Of a DNA stretch of 64,000 nt, positions 7,860-16,692 are shown in pieces. The notes under the pieces were generated by a model. The model did no database searches. It saw only the letters and a list, made by a program, of their open reading frames with translations, and was not told where the DNA came from. This DNA comes from DSSM01 sp964484125 (GTDB taxonomy: Bacteria > Bacteroidota > Ignavibacteria > Tepidaquicellales > Tepidaquicellaceae): assembly GCA_964484125.1 (NCBI GenBank), contig CAZAEK010000001.1, forward strand, positions 62,001-126,000, given 5' to 3'. Every line of letters starts with the position of its first letter. Position 1 is the first letter of the stretch. The position numbers were made by a program, and so were the translations under genes.

Positions 7860-9394
7860 ATTTTCAATTTACCTGAAGATTTTTCAACAATTTCTAAAAA
7901 TTTACCGCTGAATATTACATCTACCATTTTTATTATTTCATCACTTATCAATCTGTCATAATCCATCTTTGGTATGAATCTCCTGATATAGTCAAAACCT
8001 GCATCAACACCTTTGCCCGGTTTCAAAGGTTTATGAAATTCCAATCCCTGTGAGGCACATAACAATTCAATTGCTAATATTTTTTTTACATTATTTAATA
8101 CTTCATAAGCTTTTCTTGCCGAAATTGAGCCCATAGAATTATGGTCTTCCTGATTTGCGCTTGTAGGTATTGAGTCAACTGAAGCAGGATGGCTTAAAAC
8201 TTTATTTTCGCTAACCAAAGCAGCGGCTGTATATTGTGCAATCATAAAGCCGGAATTTATTCCTCCTTTTTCTGTCAAAAACCTTGGTAATCCGCTTAAA
8301 TTACCATCTACAAGTCTTGAGGTCCTGCGCTCAGATATATTTCCTAACTCAGATAAAGCAATCGCTAGAAAATCCCCTATTAATGCCAGTGGTTCCCCAT
8401 GGAAATTTCCTCCTTCCAAATGTATATGCTCATCAGGGAAAATTAAAGGGTTATCTGTTACTGAATTAATCTCTGTTTCGAGGACTTTTTTGCAATGATT
8501 CAGAGTATCTTTCACAGCTCCATGTACCTGAGGCATACATCGTGTAGAATAAGAATCCTGAACCTTATCGCAATGTATGTGAGATTTCATTATTTCACTT
8601 TTTTCCAGTAATTTCCTTAGATTTGATGCTGTATCAATTTGTCCTTTATGAGGTCTTACCATTTGGAGCGAATTACTGAAAGCTTTAGATGTGCATTTAA
8701 GTGCTTCAACAGAAAAAGCACCGCAAATATCAGAAATTTTTGATAAATATATAGCATCGCTTAATGTTTTACATAGATATGCTGACATCATCTGCGTGCC
8801 GTTAGTAAGTGCTAATCCTTCTTTCGCTGCTAATTTTATAGGTTTTAATTTTGCTTTGTCTAATGCTTCTTCTGTTTCGATAATGCTTCCTTTATATCTG
8901 CAATATCCCTTTCCGATTACAGCAAGAGCTAAATGAGATAGAGGCGCTAAATCCCCTGAACTCCCTACAGACCCCTGAGAAGGTATAAGAGGCACTATTC
9001 CGGAATTGAAAAGAGCTACCAGAAATTTCATAAGTTCTAACCTTACCCCGGAATAACCTTTTGCCAGGGAATTAATCCTGAAAAGCAACATTAATCTTAC
9101 AATTAAATCAGGAATATATTTCCCTACTCCAGCTGAATGCGAAAGGATAAGATTTTTCTGAAGTAATTCAGTATCTTCTTTAGATATTTTTACATCCTTG
9201 AACTCTCCAAATCCTGTTGTAATTCCATAAACAACTTCATCATTTTCAATCCATTTTTCGACAAGTTTTCGTGATTTCTGAATCTGCAAAACAGCTTTTT
9301 TTGATAAAACAATTTTTGAATTTGATTCTGCTATATAAACCGCTTTTTCAATTGTTAAATTATTACCGTCAATATAGAATACTTTTTTATCCAT
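7856..9394 (-). CDS. hutH: Histidine ammonia-lyase family enzyme (MIO-dependent)
   Basis: 512 residues, the normal length of HutH, which deaminates histidine to urocanate using a 4-methylideneimidazole-5-one (MIO) cofactor formed from an Ala-Ser-Gly triad. Here the triad is Ser145-Ser146-Gly147 (GSVGSSGDLAPLSH), with Ser in the usual Ala position. The active-site Tyr lies in VVYGITTGFG (Tyr56). The substrate-selecting pair is Ser85-His86, as in histidine-specific members, not the Phe/His-Leu of phenylalanine/tyrosine lyases. Glu416 in NQEDHNSMG also fits a histidine substrate. No hutU, hutI or hutG is next to it; the downstream genes are yihY-like and a PP2C phosphatase, which is an odd context. 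Confidence 0.88.
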   Translation of the reverse strand: MDKKVFYIDGNNLTIEKAVYIAESNSKIVLSKKAVLQIQKSRKLVEKWIENDEVVYGITTGFGEFKDVKISKEDTELLQKNLILSHSAGVGKYIPDLIVRLMLLFRINSLAKGYSGVRLELMKFLVALFNSGIVPLIPSQGSVGSSGDLAPLSHLALAVIGKGYCRYKGSIIETEEALDKAKLKPIKLAAKEGLALTNGTQMMSAYLCKTLSDAIYLSKISDICGAFSVEALKCTSKAFSNSLQMVRPHKGQIDTASNLRKLLEKSEIMKSHIHCDKVQDSYSTRCMPQVHGAVKDTLNHCKKVLETEINSVTDNPLIFPDEHIHLEGGNFHGEPLALIGDFLAIALSELGNISERRTSRLVDGNLSGLPRFLTEKGGINSGFMIAQYTAAALVSENKVLSHPASVDSIPTSANQEDHNSMGSISARKAYEVLNNVKKILAIELLCASQGLEFHKPLKPGKGVDAGFDYIRRFIPKMDYDRLISDEIIKMVDVIFSGKFLEIVEKSSGKLKI

Positions 9395-9446
9395 CTTTTT
9401 AATATAATGAAGTTGTTTTGATTATAAAATACACTTAAAAATAATT

Positions 9447-9482
9447 AAAGCCGTCTTCGATATATAATGTTCAGACGGCTTT
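9447..9482 (-). terminator. Intrinsic terminator after leuD
   Basis: A perfect 10-bp stem (AAAGCCGTCT at 9447-9456, AGACGGCTTT at 9473-9482) with a 16-base loop, followed on the minus strand by a T-rich run (TTTAATTATTTTT). It closes the five-enzyme operon and separates it from hutH. Confidence 0.8.
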
Positions 9483-9492
9483 TTATTGATTT

Positions 9493-9990
9493 TTATTTGG
9501 ATTTCTCTTCAAGGAGTTTTTTTCTGGTATATGGTATAAGTCCTCCTGCATCTACAATTGCTTTTCTCGCAGGTGGGAGAGGAATCACTTTAAATTCTTT
9601 TCCGGTAGTTTTATTAATTACCTTATCTTCAAGAATTTCTATTTCATCGCCTAAATTTGCTTCAATATCGGGGCATGTAATAAGGTTTAAACCGAGATTT
9701 ATAGAATTTTGAAGGAATATTCTTGCAAAATTTTTTGCGATTACTTCGAGTCCATGACCTTTGATTGTAGATGCTGCCTGTTCTCTTGAAGAACCGCAAC
9801 CGAAATTCTCTCCAGCAATTATGACACTGCCCGGAGGAAATTTTTTATCGTTTAGATCTTTGTTTAGTTCTGTAATATCTGCAAAGCAGTACTGAGGTGT
9901 TTCAGTTGGTAATACAGTTGCCATATACCTTCCCGGATAAATGTGATCAGTGGATATATCATTTCCGAAAATATAAATTACTTTTCCCAT
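9493..9990 (-). CDS. leuD: LeuD-type small subunit of an isopropylmalate/citraconate-class hydro-lyase
   Basis: 165 residues, archaeal-type (LeuD2) small subunit of the aconitase superfamily; with the large subunit it isomerises 2-hydroxy acids through a dehydrated intermediate. The swivelling domain shows GNDISTDHIYPGRY and the GENFGCGSSREQA active-site motif. I chose the ATG at 9990 because AAAGGAGG lies just upstream and MGKVIYIFGND matches family N-termini. The frame stays open further upstream but would overlap leuC by 88 bases. The specificity loop reads YMAT; methanogen homoaconitases have an Arg here (YLRT), so a homoaconitase role is unlikely and a small hydrophobic substituent is favoured. 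The start overlaps the leuC stop by one base (TAATG). Confidence 0.9.
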   Translation of the reverse strand: MGKVIYIFGNDISTDHIYPGRYMATVLPTETPQYCFADITELNKDLNDKKFPPGSVIIAGENFGCGSSREQAASTIKGHGLEVIAKNFARIFLQNSINLGLNLITCPDIEANLGDEIEILEDKVINKTTGKEFKVIPLPPARKAIVDAGGLIPYTRKKLLEEKSK

Positions 9991-11294
9991 TAATTTATTC
10001 CTCCTTTCGATGAAATATTTGCGGGAGCGGTTATTTCTCCGGTAATCGCACTTGCAGCTGCAACTGCTGGTGAGCAAAGATATACTTCACCTTTCGGATT
10101 TCCCATTCTTCCCTTAAAATTCCTGTTTGTTGTTGAAAGTGCTACTTCTCCGTCTCCTAATGCTCCCTGATGAACACCTAAACAGCAACCGCATCCGGGA
10201 TTCATTATAATTGCGCCTGAATCTGAAAAGATTTCAAGGTAACCCTTCTTCATTGCCTGTTTATAAATATTCCATGATGCAGGGAAAATAAGCATTCTTG
10301 TACCCTGTGCTACTTTGTTTCCTTTTAATATTGAAGCCGCTATCTCAAGGTCATCAATCCTGCCATTTGTACATGAGCCGATTACTATCTGGTCAATTTT
10401 TCTGCCCTGTACTTCTGTTATTGGTTTGACATTGTCAACTGTATGAGGACAAGCTACCTGCGGAACAAGTTCGTCAGCATTGATTTCAACAATCTGACAG
10501 TATTTTGCGTTTTCATCAGGATTGAAAAATTCAATTTCTTCTTTTACTCCTGCTTCACGGAGATATCTTACAGTTTCTTCATCTGCCGGAACAATTCCAG
10601 AAGTGGCTCCTGCTTCAACGGACATATTGCAAAGCACTAACCTGCCAGATTGAGACATATTCTTTATCGCTTCACCGTGAAATTCAAGTACTTTGAAGTT
10701 TGCACCCTGAGCAGATATTTTACCAATTAGATATAATATTAAATCCTTCGGATAAACATTTTCAGGCATCTTACCGTTAACAATTACTTTTATTGTTTCA
10801 GGTACTTCAACATTCAGAATTCTTCCTAAAGTCCATCCGGCTGCCATTTCAGTAGCACCGATTCCAAATGCAAATGCTCCAAATGCCCCGTGTGTTGTAG
10901 TATGGCTGTCTGTTCCAACTACAACATATCCCGGCTTTATATATCCATATTCGGCAAGAATCTGATGACATATTCCGCCTTCATCAGACCTGATGTCGTG
11001 AAATTTTTTTATACCGTTTTTTCTGACGAAATCACGGATTTTTTTCTGATTTGTTGCTGTCTTTGAACTTTCAGCCGGAACTCTGTGGTCGAATATAATT
11101 GCAATTTTATCCGGATCCCAGACTTCGGGTTCGAGATTTGTCCCATTATAAACTTCATTGAATTGATTAATTACTAACGCAGCATTTTCATGTGACATCG
11201 CAACATCAATTTTCGGTTCGAGAACATCTCCCGGTTTTACAACCTTTTGACCGCTTGCTTTTGCAAGGATTTTCTCGACTATTGTCATTCCCAT
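9990..11294 (-). CDS. leuC: LeuC-type large subunit of an isopropylmalate/citraconate-class hydro-lyase
   Basis: 434 residues, the [4Fe-4S]-bearing subunit. Cluster ligands are visible in IGSCTNGR and in the paired cysteines of NPGCGCCLGVHQG; active-site motifs include VGTDSHTTTHGA and STTNRNFKGRMGNP. The family covers isopropylmalate isomerase, citramalate/citraconate hydro-lyase, homoaconitase and dimethylmalate hydratase, and the sequence alone does not separate these. It lies 23 bases after the CoA-transferase gene and is coupled to leuD. A complete leucine route would need isopropylmalate synthase, which is not here; the flanking CoA-transferase and lyase suggest a citramalate substrate instead. 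Confidence 0.9.
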   Translation of the reverse strand: MGMTIVEKILAKASGQKVVKPGDVLEPKIDVAMSHENAALVINQFNEVYNGTNLEPEVWDPDKIAIIFDHRVPAESSKTATNQKKIRDFVRKNGIKKFHDIRSDEGGICHQILAEYGYIKPGYVVVGTDSHTTTHGAFGAFAFGIGATEMAAGWTLGRILNVEVPETIKVIVNGKMPENVYPKDLILYLIGKISAQGANFKVLEFHGEAIKNMSQSGRLVLCNMSVEAGATSGIVPADEETVRYLREAGVKEEIEFFNPDENAKYCQIVEINADELVPQVACPHTVDNVKPITEVQGRKIDQIVIGSCTNGRIDDLEIAASILKGNKVAQGTRMLIFPASWNIYKQAMKKGYLEIFSDSGAIIMNPGCGCCLGVHQGALGDGEVALSTTNRNFKGRMGNPKGEVYLCSPAVAAASAITGEITAPANISSKGGIN

Positions 11295-11317
11295 TTTTAT
11301 TGACTCCGTTTAATTTA

Positions 11318-12511
11318 TTAAATAACTTTTTTTTCTTTTAATGATGTGATTTCCTCATCAGTATATCCGAGACTTTTCAGTATTTCATTTGTGTGCTCGG
11401 AAAGAAGAGGTGGCGGAGAATCTACATCGCCGTCTGTTTTATCAAATTTTGCAGTGAGATTGAATACCTTTATTTTCCCAATTCCGGGTGTTTCAATTTC
11501 TGAGATTGCTTTTCTGTGTTTTATCTGTTCCTGATTCAGAGCTTCTTCAAGTGATAGAATTTCGCCCGAGGGAACTCCTTTTTCGTTTAATGCATCAACC
11601 CAGAACTTTGTTTCTTTTTCCTTTAACTTTTCTTCAAGAATTGGGGTTAATAATTTTCTGTTTGCCTTTCGTGTATCACGTTCTTTAAACCTCTCATCTT
11701 CTTTTAGTTCTGGCAATCCTAATATATCGCATAAGTCAAGCCATTGTTCCTGTTTATTCGCTGCAATGTTTATGTATCCGTCTTTTGTTGCAAATGTTCC
11801 TGACGGAGCAGCAGTAAAATTATCATTGCCCATTAAAACTGGTTGTTTACCGCCTATTAAAAGATTTGCCGCTACCCATCCCATAAGAGGCATAATTGAA
11901 TCCAGCATTGAAATATCTATGAACTGACCTTCTCCGGTTTTCTCCCTGTAATAAAGTGCAGACATAATTGCAAATGCAGCATTAAGTCCGCCTACTGTAT
12001 CACACACCGGGAATCCGCACCTCAAAGGATTTAAAGTTTCATCTCCGTTAATTGCCATAACGCCGCTCAAACCCTGAATTATCTGATCATAAGCAGGTTT
12101 AAAAGCATCCGGACCTGTTTGTCCAAATCCTGAAATTGCACAATAAATCAGTTTAGGATTCATTTTATATAGTTCTTCATACGAGAAACCAAGTCTTTTC
12201 ATCACACCGGGTCTGAAGTTTTCTACAAGAACATCTGAAGTTAAAATTAATTCTCTGAATATTTTTTTGGCTTCTTCAAATTTAAGATTTAATGTTAAAG
12301 ATTTTTTATTTGAATTCTGTGCGAGGAAACTTGTACCCATTAATTTCTGATTTAATTCAGGTACATTGCCTAACTTTCTTGCTAAATCACCTCCTTCAGG
12401 ATTTTCTATCTTAATTACTTCTGCCCCAAGTAATGCGAGGTGTAATGTAGCAAAAGGTCCGGCAAGCACATTTGTCATATCTAATACTCTTACGCCTTCT
12501 AATGCTTTCAT
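11318..12511 (-). CDS. Class III (CaiB/BaiF family) CoA-transferase, possibly citramalate CoA-transferase
   Basis: 397 residues. N-terminal signature MKALEGVRVLDMTNVLAGPF and the downstream NSNKKSLTLNLK and VENFRPGVMKRLG are diagnostic for family III transferases, which move CoA between organic acids through an aspartyl-CoA intermediate. The catalytic Asp is expected in the AYDQIIQGLSGVM segment. The family includes formyl-CoA:oxalate, carnitine, mesaconate and succinyl-CoA:D-citramalate transferases. Its direct neighbour is an HMG-CoA-lyase-type gene. In Chloroflexus a class III transferase and such a lyase act consecutively on citramalate/citramalyl-CoA, which makes that substrate a good guess. 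Spacing to neighbours is 23 and 28 bases. Confidence 0.9.
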   Translation of the reverse strand: MKALEGVRVLDMTNVLAGPFATLHLALLGAEVIKIENPEGGDLARKLGNVPELNQKLMGTSFLAQNSNKKSLTLNLKFEEAKKIFRELILTSDVLVENFRPGVMKRLGFSYEELYKMNPKLIYCAISGFGQTGPDAFKPAYDQIIQGLSGVMAINGDETLNPLRCGFPVCDTVGGLNAAFAIMSALYYREKTGEGQFIDISMLDSIMPLMGWVAANLLIGGKQPVLMGNDNFTAAPSGTFATKDGYINIAANKQEQWLDLCDILGLPELKEDERFKERDTRKANRKLLTPILEEKLKEKETKFWVDALNEKGVPSGEILSLEEALNQEQIKHRKAISEIETPGIGKIKVFNLTAKFDKTDGDVDSPPPLLSEHTNEILKSLGYTDEEITSLKEKKVI

Positions 12512-12539
12512 TTATGTAATAATTTAGTTTTTTAATTAT

Positions 12540-13445
12540 TTATTGCGGAATTTTTCCTGTGCGATGTATAAAGCCGGGTAATTCCCTTTTAAAAAATTCA
12601 GACGCTTTTTTGGAGACTTTGCATATTGCATCAATGTTAATATCTGTTCTTAATCCAAATAGACTCAGCATATTTACAAAATCTTCAGTACACACATTTC
12701 CGCTTGCTACAGCAGTAAACGGACATCCGCCAAGACCTGCAAACGAAGATTCAAAATACTTAACGCCTGATTCAAAAGCTGCAAAACAATTTGCCATTCC
12801 CATTCCGTAAGTGTTGTGGAAATGAGCTGCAGCATTAATTGATTTATCAATCTCAAATATCTTATTATAAAGATTTTTTACCTGTAAAGGATTAGCATGA
12901 CCAGCAGTATCTGCGAGACTGATATTTTTAATTCCGTTCTCTAAATATTTCTCAATAATTCCAATAACTCTCTCTTCAGGAATCTTTCCTTCATAACCGC
13001 ATCCAAAAGCAGATTGAACTGATACCTGTACATTTTTCCCTGAGCTTAAAGCTGATTTTGCCATTTCAATTATTCTTACAGTTGCTTCTTCAGTTGTCAT
13101 TCCGGTATTTTTCTGACTATGAGTATTGCTTGCAGAAACGCCCATGCAAAACATTTCTACTCCACAGGAAAGTCCTCTTTCAAGACCTTTTTCGTTAAGA
13201 ACTAATCCTGCAAGTGTTACATTTTCAGGTTTATTGCCAGGTTTTGAAAAATGTGCGAATAGTTCATCTGTATCTGCCATCTGAGGCATTCTCTTTGGAT
13301 TTACAAAAGATCCTATCTGAATTATATCAATTCCTGTTTTCATTAATTCCGAAATCCATTCAATCTTTGTTTCGGTTGGTACTGTCTCTTTTTCAACCTG
13401 AAGTCCGTCTCTTGGTCCGACCTCGTGTATAATTATTTTATCCAT
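12540..13445 (-). CDS. HMG-CoA lyase family protein, possibly R-citramalyl-CoA lyase
   Basis: 301 residues, TIM-barrel of the HMG-CoA lyase/DRE-TIM group. Visible are HEVGPRDGLQVEK with the catalytic Arg-Asp pair, HFHNTYGMGMAN with the metal-binding His pair, and the active-site Cys loop GLGGCPFTAVASGNVCTED. Such enzymes cleave HMG-CoA to acetoacetate and acetyl-CoA, or R-citramalyl-CoA to pyruvate and acetyl-CoA, and I cannot distinguish these by eye. No leucine-degradation gene (methylcrotonyl-CoA carboxylase, methylglutaconyl-CoA hydratase) is nearby, whereas a CoA-transferase and LeuCD-type subunits are. This favours the citramalyl-CoA reading. It is 13 bases downstream of the dehydrogenase gene. 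Confidence 0.88.
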   Translation of the reverse strand: MDKIIIHEVGPRDGLQVEKETVPTETKIEWISELMKTGIDIIQIGSFVNPKRMPQMADTDELFAHFSKPGNKPENVTLAGLVLNEKGLERGLSCGVEMFCMGVSASNTHSQKNTGMTTEEATVRIIEMAKSALSSGKNVQVSVQSAFGCGYEGKIPEERVIGIIEKYLENGIKNISLADTAGHANPLQVKNLYNKIFEIDKSINAAAHFHNTYGMGMANCFAAFESGVKYFESSFAGLGGCPFTAVASGNVCTEDFVNMLSLFGLRTDINIDAICKVSKKASEFFKRELPGFIHRTGKIPQ

Positions 13446-13458
13446 ATTATTCAGTTTA

Positions 13459-14577
13459 TTAAATTTTATCTGATATGGCTTTTGCCATTTCAGTTGTTGT
13501 GTTTGAACCCTTCATATCATAAGTCCTTACCTTGCCTTCCTTTATAACTTCGGCAACTGCATTTTCCAGAATTGTTCCTTTCTCGGTTTCCCCAAGCCAG
13601 TCAAGCATCATCTTAGCCGATAGTATCATTGCAATCGGGTTAACTTTATCGAGTCCTGCATATTTAGGTGCAGAACCGTGTGAGGGTTCAAATACTGCGA
13701 GTTTATTTCCTATATTTCCGGAACATGCAAATCCGAGACCACCTACTAACTGAGCACAAAGGTCAGAAATAATATCTCCGAAAAGATTCGGTGCAACCAA
13801 AACATCATAGTTAAAAGGATCTTTAAGAATCCACATAGTCATTGCATCAATATTGGCATCGTCCATTTTAATTTCAGGATATTCCTTTGCAACTTCTTTT
13901 GCAATTTCGAGGAAAAGTCCGTCTGTAGCTCTTACAACATTTGCTTTATGGATTACTGTAACTTTTTTCCTTTTAAACTTCCTTGCATATTCGAAAGCGG
14001 CTCTTATAATTCTTTCCGAACCTTTTCTTGTATTAATTTTGCATGATATTGCATACTGATCTCCCGGTATATCCTTAAAAGCTCCGAAAGGTTTTGAAAG
14101 TTTAGTGAGAACATCAATCAACTCTTCAGGGACAGGATTAAATTCAACCCCTGAATACATTCCTTCGGTGTTTTCCCGGAAAATAACTATATCTATTCCT
14201 TCCTTATAATTCAATGGATTACCGGAATATGCTTTGCAAGGTCTCAAACAAGTGTATAAATCAAATGTTTGTCTCATCCTTACAATCGGTGAACGGTAAG
14301 TAAGTCCTTTATTCTGAAGTTCAGGAATTAATTCACTTGCCGCCGCTTTTACAGGTTTTGAGGTAATTGCTCCGAAAAGCGCTGCATCAACGTTTTTAAG
14401 CAGTTCAACAGTTCGCTCAGGAAAAGCATCTCCTTCCTTACACCAGAATTCCCATCCTATATCACCGTGAATGTACTCTGCATCGAAATTTAATTTGTCT
14501 AAAACAATTTTTGTGGCGTCCATTACATCAACACCAACCCCGTCACCGGGTAACCAGGCAATTTTATATTTCGCCAT
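13459..14577 (-). CDS. NAD-dependent beta-decarboxylating dehydrogenase (isocitrate/isopropylmalate family)
   Basis: 372 residues. The family signature is clear: WLPGDGVGVDVM at the start, RENTEGMYSG, IHKANVVRATDGLF with the catalytic Lys, and NLFGDIISDLCAQLVGGLG with the metal-binding Asp residues. In the substrate helix (YRSPIVRMRQTFDLYTCLRP) the Ser of isocitrate dehydrogenases is present, but the Asn two residues later is Ile, which argues against isocitrate and for a hydrophobic side group. 3-Methylmalate, 3-isopropylmalate and malate/tartrate are all possible substrates. Given the citramalate-type neighbours, methylmalate to 2-oxobutyrate is my preferred reading. CGAGGAG precedes the ATG. 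Confidence 0.88.
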   Translation of the reverse strand: MAKYKIAWLPGDGVGVDVMDATKIVLDKLNFDAEYIHGDIGWEFWCKEGDAFPERTVELLKNVDAALFGAITSKPVKAAASELIPELQNKGLTYRSPIVRMRQTFDLYTCLRPCKAYSGNPLNYKEGIDIVIFRENTEGMYSGVEFNPVPEELIDVLTKLSKPFGAFKDIPGDQYAISCKINTRKGSERIIRAAFEYARKFKRKKVTVIHKANVVRATDGLFLEIAKEVAKEYPEIKMDDANIDAMTMWILKDPFNYDVLVAPNLFGDIISDLCAQLVGGLGFACSGNIGNKLAVFEPSHGSAPKYAGLDKVNPIAMILSAKMMLDWLGETEKGTILENAVAEVIKEGKVRTYDMKGSNTTTEMAKAISDKI

Positions 14578-14630
14578 TTTCTCTCCTCGTTAAATTAATT
14601 TATAAATTATATTTTTATGTTCGATTTGTT

Positions 14631-15479
14631 CTATTTATTCCAAACTATTTTTTTCGCATCATAAGGTACATCAACCTTGAAATCCAGATATCCGACATTG
14701 GTCTGATAAGTTTTGAATGATAATCTCAGTTCTTCACTTCCTCTCTTTATTATTATTTTTTTCGCATAACTACTCTCTCCGCTTCTGAAATAATCTGAAA
14801 ATGACATAGTAAGTGTTTTCTGTTTTTTCGCATTGTAATATTCATACTGAGTTACAAGATAATCAGATTTCCGTATCCAGTATTGTCTGTTGTATTCTTT
14901 TGAAACTGCTTTAAGATAATAATAATTATTATCTTCTGATATTGACAGAGTATCTTTATCTGAGACAGCAATTCTGACAGTGCCTGTTAATCCGTTCATC
15001 ATATCATCAAAAGTTGCTTTAATTCTTATAACGTAACCAATGTTGTTATCTGTTGTTGGACCCTGAATAGAATAGTTTTCGATGTTGTTGAAATAAATAA
15101 AATTCTTTCTGTTAAAATGTCCGAAAAATGCATCTTTAGAAATAAAAGCAACTGAACCAGAAATCATAAACCAGAAATCATCAGGTTTTTTTGCCTTTAC
15201 CTCTATTTCACCTTCTGCATCTCCTATTTTAGGAGTTTTTATAAAAATATCCGCCTTTCCACTTATATTATTTATACTCTCTGAGCGTCTGTTCACTTCG
15301 TTAACAATTTCAAGTATTGCCAACCGTTCTTTATCCTGCTCCTGATTTAAGACGACGGTTGTATCCTGAGAATTTAATGTAGTATCCTCAGGTGTTGTGT
15401 TTTCTTCCTGGGAAAAAGAAATATTTACTAAAAGAATTAGAAGAAAAGCAGGTAAAATGTAAATTAGTTTTTTCATCAC
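14631..15479 (-). CDS. Secreted LolA-like / lipoprotein-carrier fold protein
   Basis: 282 residues with a signal peptide ending near SFS-QEE (residue 23-24) and an acidic, Thr-rich linker to about residue 50. The rest is rich in beta strands, with alternating patterns typical of the half-barrel fold of LolA/LolB/RseB (for example GKADIFIKTPKIGDAEGEIE and WIRKSDYLVTQYEYYNAKKQ). I infer a periplasmic role in lipoprotein or lipid handling. The match is at fold level only, and related proteins are often annotated DUF4292 or DUF4836-like. It is 53 bases upstream of the dehydrogenase gene on the same strand, so it may head that transcript by proximity, not by function. ATG at 15479 or 15476 are equally possible starts. 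Confidence 0.5.
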   Translation of the reverse strand: MMKKLIYILPAFLLILLVNISFSQEENTTPEDTTLNSQDTTVVLNQEQDKERLAILEIVNEVNRRSESINNISGKADIFIKTPKIGDAEGEIEVKAKKPDDFWFMISGSVAFISKDAFFGHFNRKNFIYFNNIENYSIQGPTTDNNIGYVIRIKATFDDMMNGLTGTVRIAVSDKDTLSISEDNNYYYLKAVSKEYNRQYWIRKSDYLVTQYEYYNAKKQKTLTMSFSDYFRSGESSYAKKIIIKRGSEELRLSFKTYQTNVGYLDFKVDVPYDAKKIVWNK

Positions 15480-15561
15480 TTTTCTTGAATTTTAAATTAG
15501 TTATTTTGTTTTTTGGATATGCTAAAATAAAGTAATTAATACTCAAAAAAAATTCAAAATA

Positions 15562-16692
15562 ATGTCCCATTCCGGAATATATATTCATATTCCATTCTGT
15601 CGTCAGAAATGCTCTTATTGTGATTTTTATCTGATAACAAATCTGAATATTATTGATAAATTCGTATCTAATCTGCTAAAGGAAATCAGTCTATATTCTG
15701 AATTACTCTCAGGTCATTTTTTTGATACAATATTTTTCGGAGGCGGTACACCTTCAATATTATCGGCAAGCCAGATTGAAAAGATTATTCATACATTAAA
15801 AACAAATTTAAAAATTTCTGAAAATCCTGAAATTACACTTGAAGCAAATCCGGAAGATTTTAAAGATGACTTAACAAAGCTAAGAGATTATTCAACTGCT
15901 GGTATAAACCGTATCAGCTTAGGAATACAATCTTTTCTTGATGAGGAACTTCAATTTCTTACGAGATTACACTCAGCCGAAACAGGTATAAATGTTATAA
16001 AAGAGGCAAAGGAATATTTTGATAATATAAGTATTGATCTGATCTACTCCATTCCCGGACAGAAAATTACAGATATCGAAAAATCCATTAGTAAGGCAAT
16101 TGAACTTGAAGTTGACCATATATCTGCATATACTTTAATTTATGAGAAAGAAACAAAACTTTATAAAGATTATTTAAAGGGAATATTTCATAGCACATCG
16201 GAAAATATTGAGCGTGAATTTTATGACTATCTGACAAAAAGATTAACTGAAAGCGGATTTAAACATTATGAAATATCTAACTATGCAAGGAATGGAAAGG
16301 AATCACGACATAATAAAAAATACTGGGAATATGATGATTATATAGGGTTAGGTCCTTCATCTCATTCAAAAATAAATCTGAAAAGGTGGAGCAATATAAG
16401 GAATATCATAAAGTATAATATTTCATTGCAAAACAACGTTATACCTGTAACAGGCGAACATATCTTAACTAATAATGAAATTGCTGATGAAATTATAATG
16501 CTTGGTCTCAGAGCAAAAGGAGTTGATATAACAAAATTTAAAAAATTATCAGGAATAGATTTCCATGAAAAATACAGGAATTCTGTAGCTGAACTTATAA
16601 AAAACGGATTTGCAAAAACAGAAGGTAATTTATTTTCGCTCACAGAAAAGGGTTATTCAGTTTCAGATGAAATTATTTCAAGATATTTTTAA
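15562..16692 (+). CDS. hemW: HemW-type radical SAM protein (heme chaperone)
   Basis: 376 residues. The radical SAM motif C13-x3-C17-x2-C20 lies in PFCRQKCSYCDFY, followed by FFGGGTPSILSASQIEKI and LGIQSFLDEEL, all typical of the HemN-like family. The Tyr-Cys-Asp-Phe form of the cluster motif and the short N-terminus place it with HemW, a heme-binding/inserting chaperone, and not with true coproporphyrinogen III oxidase HemN. It is divergent from the LolA-like gene (82 bases between them) and its 3' end overlaps the convergent PAP2 gene by 20 bases. Confidence 0.93.
   Translation: MSHSGIYIHIPFCRQKCSYCDFYLITNLNIIDKFVSNLLKEISLYSELLSGHFFDTIFFGGGTPSILSASQIEKIIHTLKTNLKISENPEITLEANPEDFKDDLTKLRDYSTAGINRISLGIQSFLDEELQFLTRLHSAETGINVIKEAKEYFDNISIDLIYSIPGQKITDIEKSISKAIELEVDHISAYTLIYEKETKLYKDYLKGIFHSTSENIEREFYDYLTKRLTESGFKHYEISNYARNGKESRHNKKYWEYDDYIGLGPSSHSKINLKRWSNIRNIIKYNISLQNNVIPVTGEHILTNNEIADEIIMLGLRAKGVDITKFKKLSGIDFHEKYRNSVAELIKNGFAKTEGNLFSLTEKGYSVSDEIISRYF

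Noticed and set aside
9991..10077. Upstream extension of leuD by 29 residues
   Set aside because: It would overlap leuC by 88 bases and adds residues foreign to the family; the ATG at 9990 has AAAGGAGG just upstream and a one-base stop/start overlap with leuC.
11318..13445. Leucine/ketone-body degradation reading of the lyase and CoA-transferase
   Set aside because: No methylcrotonyl-CoA carboxylase, methylglutaconyl-CoA hydratase, acyl-CoA dehydrogenase or 3-oxoacid transferase is adjacent, while LeuCD and a decarboxylating dehydrogenase are; not excluded without biochemical data.
9493..14577. Simple leucine biosynthesis operon (leuBCD)
   Set aside because: Lyase and class III CoA-transferase interrupt the set and leuA is missing; I keep it as an alternative, not as the main call.
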